From NCBI RefSeq assembly GCF_030010235.1, contig NZ_JASCRS010000002.1, forward strand, positions 372,001 through 436,000: a stretch of DNA of 64,000 bases, in the 5' to 3' direction. Of this stretch, positions 48,360 to 55,212 are shown piece after piece. Source of the stretch: Leucobacter sp. UT-8R-CII-1-4. Lineage in GTDB: Bacteria; Actinomycetota; Actinomycetes; Actinomycetales; Microbacteriaceae. The first letter of the stretch is position 1; each line of letters begins with the position of its first letter. Both the position numbers and the translations under genes were made by a program. Below the pieces are notes generated by a model that worked only from the letters and a program-made list of their open reading frames with translations, was not told where the DNA came from and ran no database searches.

Positions 48360-49442
48360 TTAGTTGGTAATTGCGGTGTTCCAGGCGTCCACCCAGCTCT
48401 GGCGCTTTGGTGCCAGGGTGCCAGGTGCGTAGGTGACGAGCGAATCGAGTTCGTCACCGGTCAGAACCTCTTTCGCGAGGTCGCCTGAGATTTCAGCCTT
48501 CAGGTTTACTGGTGAGTAGCGCATCTTCTCTGCGAAGACCTGCTGTGCCTTCGGGCTCAGCTCGAAGTCAACGAAGAGCTTTGCGAGCTCGGTGGTGTCG
48601 CGACCCGAAACCACGTTAGCGGTAATCAGTGACGCGCCAGCGCCTTCCTTCGGGGTGATGAATTCAACTGGAAGACCAGCATCCTTCAGGGTACCCGCGT
48701 AATCCATCGAGTAAGGCGCGAGCCAGGTGTCACGCTGAGCGAAAGCGCTCTGCAGGTCTGGCGAGGTTGGTACAACAATGGCATCACCCTTCGATACGAG
48801 CGCACCAAGCTTGTCGATCGTTGGAGCTGCGTTATCGATTCCGCCACCCTCAACGTCCGAGAGGCGCAGCATCGAAAGCAGACCATAGGTGTTCGACAGG
48901 TCGGTCAGTGCGAGGTGACCCGCGTACTGAGGATCGAACACGTCGAGCCATGAATCTGGGCGGTCTGCGCCAGATTCGGTGTTGTAGACCAGGCCGATGG
49001 GAGCCAGCTGGATTGCTGGGCCCTCACCGTGCTCGAGGCCTGCGGTTGCAACATCAGCGAGATCATCGAAATTCTTCAGATCAGCAGGCTCGATCTTTTC
49101 GATCAGGCCGTCAGTTGCAGCGTTGAACTCCTGGCCACCCGAGAAGTGCACAACGTCGAGCTGTGGGCTTGCCTTCTGTGCAGTCAGCTGAGCAAGTGCG
49201 TCAGCGCTGTACAGGGTAACCAGCTCAACCTTTGCACCGGTCTCTTCGGTGAAGGGGTCGACAACTGCCTCGACGAAAGCCTTCTCCCAGTCGCCACCGA
49301 AGGTGGTGACAACCAGTTTCTGGCCAGCGTATGGCTTGTTGCTGTCATCGCTACCGGCATCTGTACCGGAAGCTGAACAAGCAGCAAGCGCAAGTGCGCC
49401 GATGGCAGCTACGCCACTGAATAGGACTCTTTTGAATTTCAC
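48360..49442 (-). CDS. Polyamine-type ABC transporter substrate-binding lipoprotein
   Basis: 360 residues from a GTG, eight bases after AAAGGAG. Lipobox LALAAC marks a lipid-anchored binding protein. The mature part begins with LVVTTFGGDWEKAFVEAVVDPFTEETGAKVEL, as in spermidine/putrescine-type (SBP_bac_8) proteins. It is the head of the transporter genes and follows the DUF3830 gene after 60 bases, which hold its ribosome-binding site. The exact ligand cannot be read; the operon context favours a polyamine or gamma-glutamyl derivative. Confidence 0.92.
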   Translation of the reverse strand: MKFKRVLFSGVAAIGALALAACSASGTDAGSDDSNKPYAGQKLVVTTFGGDWEKAFVEAVVDPFTEETGAKVELVTLYSADALAQLTAQKASPQLDVVHFSGGQEFNAATDGLIEKIEPADLKNFDDLADVATAGLEHGEGPAIQLAPIGLVYNTESGADRPDSWLDVFDPQYAGHLALTDLSNTYGLLSMLRLSDVEGGGIDNAAPTIDKLGALVSKGDAIVVPTSPDLQSAFAQRDTWLAPYSMDYAGTLKDAGLPVEFITPKEGAGASLITANVVSGRDTTELAKLFVDFELSPKAQQVFAEKMRYSPVNLKAEISGDLAKEVLTGDELDSLVTYAPGTLAPKRQSWVDAWNTAITN

Positions 49443-49502
49443 GATGTTCTCCTTTGAATGTGTGATGTTACTCGTATGAAATATCTAAATGTTGAGTGTG
49501 GG

Positions 49503-49976
49503 TTACTCGGAGAGACGACCGATGGTCAGCTGCTTTGCTCCGTCGAAGCGAATAGCAGCTGATTCCTTAGCGAACTCAGCGAGACCCTCGGTGATGGTCG
49601 CCCAGATGTTCACTGGGGTGAAGCCGAGTGGGCCGAAGGTACGTGCGCCGCGGTCGTAGAAGACACCAATCTCCCACCACTCGAACGGCAGGCCGCCCAT
49701 CTGCATTGGACGCTGCCAGTACCACTGCAGGTCGCCCGGAGCTGGGATAACCTGCTGGTTTTCAGCTGGCACTGCAGCTGCGTCGAATACCTGAGCTTCC
49801 TCTGGCAGGCCAACCATGACCTCTGGGCCTGCGTACATTGCGTGCAGGGCTTCCATGGTCACTGGGTTCTCGAGCGCCTGCCACATAACCTTGCAGGTCT
49901 CTGGTGCGTCTTCTTCGAGGAGAGTTGCGATCGCGCGAGTACCGTTTGCGTACTCGAGGAAAATCTTCTTCGCCAT
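49503..49976 (-). CDS. DUF3830 family protein (cyclophilin-like fold)
   Basis: 157 residues, AAGGAAA upstream of the ATG. It has the N-terminal strand KKIFLEYANGTRAIATLLEEDAPETCKVMWQAL and a Trp-rich centre (GDLQWYWQRPMQMGGLPFEWWEIGVFYDRGAR) that matches DUF3830, a small cyclophilin-like-fold family. It has no signal peptide. The function is unknown. It is between a gamma-Glu-GABA-hydrolase-like gene (53-base gap) and a binding protein (60-base gap), all the same strand. Co-occurrence with amino-acid or polyamine catabolism suggests a role there, but nothing more. Confidence 0.82.
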   Translation of the reverse strand: MAKKIFLEYANGTRAIATLLEEDAPETCKVMWQALENPVTMEALHAMYAGPEVMVGLPEEAQVFDAAAVPAENQQVIPAPGDLQWYWQRPMQMGGLPFEWWEIGVFYDRGARTFGPLGFTPVNIWATITEGLAEFAKESAAIRFDGAKQLTIGRLSE

Positions 49977-50029
49977 GATGTGTTGTTTCCTTTCGACTTT
50001 TGTAAGAGTCGTATGTGTTGAGGGGGTAG

Positions 50030-50770
50030 TTAAGCCGGTGACTGTTCGAGCGACGCCTTCACGGTCTGCAAGAACGAGTTGAAGAGCAGCTGCTCTTCCT
50101 GAACCTCGTTTGGCTCAGAGAGCTTCTCTGGGTGCCATTGAACGGCAAGCAATGGCCAGCCGTCGGTAGCTTCAATTGCTTCGATCACACCGTCGTTTGC
50201 GTGTGCGGTAGCAACAAAGCCCTCGGCGACACGGTCAACTGCCTGGTGGTGAATCGTGTTTACGGTGCGCTCTTGCGTACCGTATGCCTTTGCAAGCATG
50301 CTTTCTGGAGCAAAACGAACCGCGTGGCGACGGTGCAGCTGCTCTACACCGTCGACCACGGTCTCGTGCACATCGGTTGCAGGAAGATCAACGACCAACG
50401 AGCCGCCAAAGGCGACGTTGGTTACCTGCAGGCCGCGGCAAATCGCGAGGGTTGGCAGATTGCGCTCACGTGCGAGACGCGCGAGCTGGCTCTCGAACTC
50501 ATCGCGATCTGCCGAGTAGCTCTTGCCCGCTTCTGGCTCAGCGCCGTAGAGCGAGGGGTCTGCGTCTTCGCCGCCCGAGAGCAGCAGGCCGTCGAGACGG
50601 TCAATGATTGCCGCTGGATCGGTTGAGGGCGGCAGTAGTACTGGCACTCCCCCGGCTTCGATGATCGCATCGGCATATTCAACACCGATGGTGTGTGACG
50701 GGCGTCCCTGACCGAGCTGAGTTGGGATCGGACGGCGCCAGGTGGTGATTCCAATAATTGGTGCGGGCAT
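50030..50770 (-). CDS. puuD: Peptidase C26 family gamma-glutamyl-GABA hydrolase-like protein
   Basis: 246 residues. The ATG at 50770 overlaps the aldehyde dehydrogenase stop by one base (TAATG); a TTG at 50785 is an alternative. Class I glutamine-amidotransferase-like triad: C111 in LAICRGLQ, H213 and E215 in QWHPEKLSE. The early ITTWRRP and YADAIIEAGGVPVLLPP match PuuD. In E. coli it releases GABA from gamma-glutamyl-GABA in putrescine breakdown. The adjacent aldehyde dehydrogenase and transporter agree. PuuA and PuuB counterparts are not in this window. Confidence 0.88.
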   Translation of the reverse strand: MPAPIIGITTWRRPIPTQLGQGRPSHTIGVEYADAIIEAGGVPVLLPPSTDPAAIIDRLDGLLLSGGEDADPSLYGAEPEAGKSYSADRDEFESQLARLARERNLPTLAICRGLQVTNVAFGGSLVVDLPATDVHETVVDGVEQLHRRHAVRFAPESMLAKAYGTQERTVNTIHHQAVDRVAEGFVATAHANDGVIEAIEATDGWPLLAVQWHPEKLSEPNEVQEEQLLFNSFLQTVKASLEQSPA

Positions 50771-52254
50771 TAGAGCTGAATCCAAGTCGTCTTGAGGTCG
50801 GTGAACTTTTCAATCGCGTGCAGGCTCTTATCTCGGCCAAAGCCTGAACCCTTCACTCCGCCGAAGGGAATGGTCATGTCGCCTTCTTCGAAGCAGTTGA
50901 CCCAGACCACGCCAGAGCGCAGCTTGCGGCTAAGCTCATGTGCCTTGGTCAGGTTCTGCGTCCAGAGCACGGACGCGAGTCCGTATTCGGTGCCGTTTGC
51001 AATTTCGAGTGCTTCTTCTTCGCTGCGGTAAGGGATCACCGCGAGCACTGGTCCGAAGACCTCATTCTGTGCAAGCTCGTGCGTTGGATCAACGACCGCG
51101 ACAACCGGCGCGAAGTATGATCCGTCTGCGGCAAGCTCACTTGAGAGCTCGGCTTCATAGATACGTGTGCCCGATGCTTTCGCCCGATCAACGAAGCCGC
51201 GAACGCGCTCAAGGTGAGTTGCGCTGACCAGCGAGCCGTTGGCCGAAGCAAGATCCATCGGATCGCTTGGGCTCATTGATTTTGCAACCTCGGTAGCGAT
51301 TTCGACAGCCTGCTCAAGCAGGTGCTCTGGCACCAGGAGGCGCGAGGCCGCGGTGCACATCTGACCCATGTTGTAGAAGCAACCCTGCGCGCTCGAGGTA
51401 ACTGCCTGCACGAAGTCTGCATCTTCGAGCACCACGCTCGGGGTTTTGCCACCAAGTTCAAGCCAAACGCGCTTGCCGTTCGACTGCGCCGAATACTCAA
51501 GCAGTGCACGGCCAACGCCGGTTGAACCGGTGAAGGTCAAGACGTCGACGTCGTGGTGCTCAGCGAGGGCTCGGCCAGCGACGCGACCGTATCCCGGGAC
51601 TACGTTCAGCACGCCAGCTGGAATGCCTGCGTCAAAGGCGAGTTTGCCGAGCATCAGGGCCGAAGCGCTGGTGTGCTCGTCTGGCTTCAGCACGACGCTG
51701 TTGCCGGCAACAAGTGACGGGCCAAGCTTCCATGCGGTCATGGTGAGCGGGAAGTTCCATGGCACGATCGCTGCAACCACGCCGGCTGCTTCACGCGTCA
51801 CGAGTGCGAGTGATCCAGGAGCCGTAACTGGCACCTCGTCAACGATCTTGTCTGCGGCTTCGCCGTACCAGCGAAGGCAGTTCACGACGGCGCGAAGCTC
51901 GGTCTGCAGGGCCTCGCTCACCGGCTTACCCATCTCAAGCGAGATCATCAGCGCGAGCTCTTCGGCGTGATCGTGCACGTTCTGTGCAAAAGCCATCATG
52001 ATCTGACCGCGTTCGCGTGGTGCGAGGCCCGACCAGATACGTGATTCAAATGCTTCGCGTGCCGATTGAACCGCAAGGTCAACGTCAGCTACCGAAGCGG
52101 TCTCGATGGTTGCGAGGTTTTCGCCGTTGCGGGGGCTCACCAGGGTGAGTGCGTCTCCGCTGCCCTGAACCCAGCTTCCGTTCACAAATAGACGAGTTGG
52201 GAATTCAACCTGGTCACGAATGTCGTTCCAGGGAACTCGAGTTGCGTCGAACAC
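50770..52254 (-). CDS. Aldehyde dehydrogenase family protein (gamma-glutamyl-gamma-aminobutyraldehyde type)
   Basis: 494 residues from a GTG, six bases after AAGGAGG. The catalytic residues are visible: Cys in GQMCTAASR, Glu in LELGGKTPS, and NAD-binding FTGSTGVGRALLE. It fits PuuC-like dehydrogenases, and its adjacency to the puuD-like gene supports gamma-glutamyl-gamma-aminobutyraldehyde as substrate. It could also oxidise 4-guanidinobutyraldehyde or other amino-aldehydes. It is the first gene of the operon running to RarD. Confidence 0.9.
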   Translation of the reverse strand: MFDATRVPWNDIRDQVEFPTRLFVNGSWVQGSGDALTLVSPRNGENLATIETASVADVDLAVQSAREAFESRIWSGLAPRERGQIMMAFAQNVHDHAEELALMISLEMGKPVSEALQTELRAVVNCLRWYGEAADKIVDEVPVTAPGSLALVTREAAGVVAAIVPWNFPLTMTAWKLGPSLVAGNSVVLKPDEHTSASALMLGKLAFDAGIPAGVLNVVPGYGRVAGRALAEHHDVDVLTFTGSTGVGRALLEYSAQSNGKRVWLELGGKTPSVVLEDADFVQAVTSSAQGCFYNMGQMCTAASRLLVPEHLLEQAVEIATEVAKSMSPSDPMDLASANGSLVSATHLERVRGFVDRAKASGTRIYEAELSSELAADGSYFAPVVAVVDPTHELAQNEVFGPVLAVIPYRSEEEALEIANGTEYGLASVLWTQNLTKAHELSRKLRSGVVWVNCFEEGDMTIPFGGVKGSGFGRDKSLHAIEKFTDLKTTWIQL

Positions 52255-52426
52255 GGAAGCCTCCTTGCTAATTTTCCCGAGACGCTGCTCGGATTAACTC
52301 AGTACGCCAAACATAACACACATTTGATGCACTTCCGCCACTTTGGGTTTGCTGATGATTAATCTCAGCCACATTAGGCAAATTGTTCACCAACTCGACC
52401 ACGCCGCAAACCACCGGCCTGGTATA

Positions 52427-52445
52427 CCGTTCCCCTCTGGAACGG
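52427..52445. promoter_or_regulatory. Inverted repeat in the regulator/aldehyde dehydrogenase gap
   Basis: CCGTTCC and GGAACGG (spacer CCTCT) form a 7-base perfect repeat in the 315-base gap between the Lrp-family gene and the aldehyde dehydrogenase. It may be an operator. The rest of the gap holds an AT-rich block at 52343-52385 (GATGATTAATCTC) that could be an Lrp-type site, and the terminator at 52523-52556. Confidence 0.35.
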
Positions 52446-52522
52446 CGGTTTTACAGGTGACCACCCCCAAATCGGAATCTCGCCAAACTTCCGCCCGCAC
52501 GGCAAATGCGGGCACAAAACCA

Positions 52523-52556
52523 AAAACCCTGCACCCAAAATCGGGTGCAGGGTTTT
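52523..52556. terminator. Bidirectional terminator of the Lrp-family gene
   Basis: AAAACCCTGCACCC (52523-52536) and GGGTGCAGGGTTTT (52543-52556) form a 14-base perfect stem with a six-base loop, 14 bases after the stop. The T run on the minus strand follows the stem. Confidence 0.92.
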
Positions 52557-52569
52557 GAAAAACGGTGAG

Positions 52570-53571
52570 CTAGAGGCCTTGCCCCTGATCCACAAAGAGC
52601 GACCCGCGAAGCACAGGAGTCAGCACGACAAGTGAATCGTGCACTTCAAGCCCCTCATGCTTCGTAATCGTGTCGCCGGTAAGGAAGTTATAAAAAGCTT
52701 CTTCGTCGGTGACCAAAATATTGGCAAGCAACTGCGAGACCCCGGTGGTTGCCACGATGAATTTCACCTCAACCGCACGAGCCAGATCCTCGCCAATTTC
52801 TTCAAGATGCTTCATCGGAGCTTTGAACCAGACCAGTGCCTCAAGGCCCAAGCCAAAGACCCGAGGCACCACCTCGGTGCGCGGATACATCAGACCGCGC
52901 TGGGTGAGAGAATCCATGCGGCGTCGCGCCGTAGCAACACTTACCCCGAGCTCCTTTGCGAGCCGAGACACCGGCATACGCCCGTCCTCAAGCAAGAACT
53001 CAATCATTTGATTTTCTTCAGGCGAGATCGCATCATCCGGATCCACCGGAAGTTCACCGGGCACCAGGTGCTGATCGAGTGCGTCATGCTGAGCGCCACT
53101 CAGAATTCCTGGCGACCAGTCATGCCCGGAACGGTAAAACTTCAGCACAGTTGAGGCATTCAACGAGGTGATGCCAGGCATCTGCGGAATCACACGCTGC
53201 AAGAGGTCACGCAGTTCAGACTCGTCACGCGGCAAAAACATGCCAGCAATATCGTTGCTGCCCTCAAGCACCGAGACAGAAGAAGCAAACGGAATACGCG
53301 CGAGAAGTCTTGCAACAGACCAGAGTTCGCCCGATTGTGTGGTGATGCGCAAAAGCACGGCACGCACGTGCAGCACACGCTTCACATCAACGTAGGTCGA
53401 CACCCGAATGAATCCGCGGTCAAAAAGATTCTGACCGCGACGAGCGACCGTGCGCTCTGGCAATTGCAGGGCACGCGCAATCTCACCCCATGAGGCCCGA
53501 CCGTTCGTTTGCAGCGCAGCCGCAATCTGCTGATCAGTCGCATCGAAGGTAATGTCTTCAAACTCCTGCAT
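52570..53571 (-). CDS. Double-length Lrp/AsnC family regulator
   Basis: 333 residues from ATG 53571, preceded by AAAGGCGCC. Unlike standard 150-residue Lrp/AsnC proteins it contains two copies: helix-turn-helix at about 8-55 with a ligand domain to 165, then a second helix-turn-helix at about 185-235 (MIEFLLEDGRMPVSRLAKELGVSVATARRRMDSL) and a second C-terminal domain. Two-domain regulators are found in Actinobacteria and may act as monomer pseudo-dimers. It lies upstream of the putrescine-like operon and probably regulates it or an amino-acid response. It ends at a strong terminator. Confidence 0.85.
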   Translation of the reverse strand: MQEFEDITFDATDQQIAAALQTNGRASWGEIARALQLPERTVARRGQNLFDRGFIRVSTYVDVKRVLHVRAVLLRITTQSGELWSVARLLARIPFASSVSVLEGSNDIAGMFLPRDESELRDLLQRVIPQMPGITSLNASTVLKFYRSGHDWSPGILSGAQHDALDQHLVPGELPVDPDDAISPEENQMIEFLLEDGRMPVSRLAKELGVSVATARRRMDSLTQRGLMYPRTEVVPRVFGLGLEALVWFKAPMKHLEEIGEDLARAVEVKFIVATTGVSQLLANILVTDEEAFYNFLTGDTITKHEGLEVHDSLVVLTPVLRGSLFVDQGQGL

Positions 53572-53618
53572 TGGCGCCTTTCCTGAGTGAGACAGTACCA
53601 GCAAGAAGCACAGACAAA

Positions 53619-53659
53619 AAAAGATCAGGGCCGACGCGCGGCGTCAACCCTGATCTTTT
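53619..53659. terminator. Terminator between groES and the Lrp-family gene
   Basis: AAAAGATCAGGG (53619-53630) and CCCTGATCTTTT (53648-53659) form a 12-base stem with an inner GACGC/GCGTC helix. It lies 14 bases after the groES stop. Confidence 0.9.
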
Positions 53660-53672
53660 GAAAAACTATGCG

Positions 53673-53969
53673 TTAGCGCACAACCACTGCGAGCACGTCG
53701 CGAGCCGAGAGCACGAGCATCTCTTCGCCGCCGTACTTCACCTCGGTGCCGCCGTACTTCGAGTAGATCACGAGATCGCCAACAGCGATGTCGAGAGGCA
53801 CGCGGTTGCCGTTGTCGTCGATACGACCCGGGCCAACTGCCACGACCTCGCCCTCCTGGGGCTTCTCCTTGGCGCTATCGGGAATGACAAGACCCGAAGC
53901 AGTGGTCTGCTCAGCTTCGACCTGCTTGATGACAATACGATCTTCAAGCGGCTTGATGCTCACCGACAC
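53673..53969 (-). CDS. groES: GroES co-chaperonin
   Basis: 98 residues from a GTG. It has [43 protein letters not shown] and the mobile loop region typical of GroES, about 10 kDa. It caps GroEL. No groEL lies downstream in the window; the next gene on this strand is the Lrp-family regulator after a terminator. A CIRCE element and a promoter sit upstream. Confidence 0.96.
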   Translation of the reverse strand: MSVSIKPLEDRIVIKQVEAEQTTASGLVIPDSAKEKPQEGEVVAVGPGRIDDNGNRVPLDIAVGDLVIYSKYGGTEVKYGGEEMLVLSARDVLAVVVR

Positions 53970-54029
53970 GGTTGACCTCTTTCTAAAGGTGACTACGAGT
54001 TTGGTGCCCCTTCAGGCACCCTAGAAATG

Positions 54030-54071
54030 AGTCTAGGGCGACTATTGGCACTCATGCAAGGCGAGTGCCAA
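54030..54071 (-). promoter_or_regulatory. CIRCE operator and groES promoter
   Basis: TTGGCACTC-N9-GAGTGCCAA (54045-54071) is the CIRCE heat-shock operator (one base from the common TTAGCACTC form), bound by HrcA. On the minus strand TTGCAT (54059-54054) and TAGACT (54035-54030), spacer 18, form a promoter overlapped by CIRCE. The leader also has a GGTGCC/GGCACC hairpin (54003-54020). This implies HrcA-repressed, heat-induced groES. Confidence 0.88.
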
Positions 54072-54175
54072 TGATTCAGCGAAGGATCGCGAACAGCGAA
54101 CACACCAACCTTCTTGGCGCGTTCGACCCTGCCAAGGGACTCACAGCGGCAATCCCTGTTCAAGCCTGAAAAAAC

Positions 54176-54185
54176 GTGAAATAAT
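54176..54185 (+). promoter_or_regulatory. Shared -10-like element of DUF4190 gene 1
   Basis: GTGAAATAAT, 57 bases upstream of the start, is repeated exactly upstream of paralogue 2 at 54738-54747, 55 bases before its start. It fits an extended -10 and marks a duplicated promoter. Confidence 0.4.
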
Positions 54186-54241
54186 CAACGGTCCAGGGCG
54201 CACAACAGCATATACACGACCACCGAATCACAGGAGCGATG

Positions 54242-54694
54242 ATGTCGAACCCAGAAGTCCCGAACTTCCAGCAGCCACAGGCTGAGACCGTGCCACAGCC
54301 GACCGCGCCAGTTGCGTCTGCAGCACCCGCCGCAGCACCGGCAGCACCGGCAGCACCGGTCTATCAGCAGTACCAGGCAGCTCCCGTGCCACAGCAGCCC
54401 GCACAGCAGGTACCGCAGGTTCAACAGGCCACCACTGTCGGCCAGACCAACACCTATGCACTGGTCTCAATTCTCACCGTGATGCTCTCACCAATTTTTG
54501 GCATCATCTTTGGCCACCTCGCACTCAGCCAGATTAAGCGCAATGGTGATGCAGGCCGCGGCCTCGCACTCACCGGTGTAATTCTTGGCTACGCCTCGAT
54601 CGCTCTCATCTTGATTTTCATGCTTACCTACGTGAGCATCATCGGCTTTTTCTTCGCTTCGATGGGATCAATGATGAACGGCTATTACTACTAA
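54242..54694 (+). CDS. DUF4190 domain membrane protein (paralogue 1)
   Basis: 150 residues from ATG 54242, six bases after AGGAG. A Pro/Gln/Ala-rich hydrophilic N-terminus (to about 70) precedes two helices: TYALVSILTVMLSPIFGIIFG and ASIALILIFMLTYVSIIGFFF, with the intervening GHLALSQIKRNGDAGRGLALTGVILGY motif that defines DUF4190. The function is unknown; proteins of this kind are small membrane proteins of Actinobacteria. A paralogue follows 107 bases downstream with a similar upstream region. Confidence 0.88.
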   Translation: MSNPEVPNFQQPQAETVPQPTAPVASAAPAAAPAAPAAPVYQQYQAAPVPQQPAQQVPQVQQATTVGQTNTYALVSILTVMLSPIFGIIFGHLALSQIKRNGDAGRGLALTGVILGYASIALILIFMLTYVSIIGFFFASMGSMMNGYYY

Positions 54695-54737
54695 ACCCAA
54701 GCGACAGCAACAAAATCTCGGTGCTTTTCTAGGCCAT

Positions 54738-54747
54738 GTGAAATAAT
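54738..54747 (+). promoter_or_regulatory. Shared -10-like element of DUF4190 gene 2
   Basis: GTGAAATAAT, identical to the element at 54176-54185 and at nearly the same distance from the ATG, so each paralogue has its own promoter. Confidence 0.4.
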
Positions 54748-54801
54748 TGAGTTGCTGACATCAGCGGGCGATTCTCGCCCAACTACAACCCAGGAGTGAG
54801 C

Positions 54802-55212
54802 ATGTCGAACCCTCAAGATCCGAGCTTCCAGCAGCAGCCTGAGGCTCCGGTGCAGGAGCCGACTGCACCACCCGCTTACGCGGCACCAGCGGCACCTGCA
54901 GCACCTGTTTACCAGGCCGCTCCTGCTGCCCCAGCAGCCAGCGCACCAACCAACACCCTCGCGGTCATTTCGATGATCTCGTCGATCGTCGGCTGGTTCT
55001 CATTCGGCGTGCTGTGCATCGTTGGCGTGGTGCTTGGCCACATGAGCCTCAAGCAGCTGAAGACCAGTGGCGAAGGTGGCCGCGGCATGGCCATGACCGG
55101 CCTGATCGTTGGCTACATCGGCCTCGCTGGCTGGATCATTGGCCTGATCATCTTCGTCATTGTGATCGGCGTGCTGGGCGCAGCCGCAGTCTCAAGCGGC
55201 GCAGGCTACTAA
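54802..55212 (+). CDS. DUF4190 domain membrane protein (paralogue 2)
   Basis: 136 residues from ATG 54802, following CAGGAGTGAGC. The same layout as its neighbour: Pro/Ala-rich start (MSNPQDPSFQQQPEAPVQEP) then two helices and the GHMSLKQLKTSGEGGRGMAMTGLIVGY motif. The two genes share their first codons (MSNP..P.FQQ) and an upstream GTGAAATAAT element, so they arose by tandem duplication. The stop at 55210 overlaps the first ATT of the downstream methyltransferase frame. Confidence 0.88.
   Translation: MSNPQDPSFQQQPEAPVQEPTAPPAYAAPAAPAAPVYQAAPAAPAASAPTNTLAVISMISSIVGWFSFGVLCIVGVVLGHMSLKQLKTSGEGGRGMAMTGLIVGYIGLAGWIIGLIIFVIVIGVLGAAAVSSGAGY

Noticed and set aside
54300-54360. GCACCGGCA-type short repeats that might look like CRISPR or a satellite
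   Set aside because: They are in-frame Pro/Ala codon repeats of the DUF4190 linker with no spacer structure.
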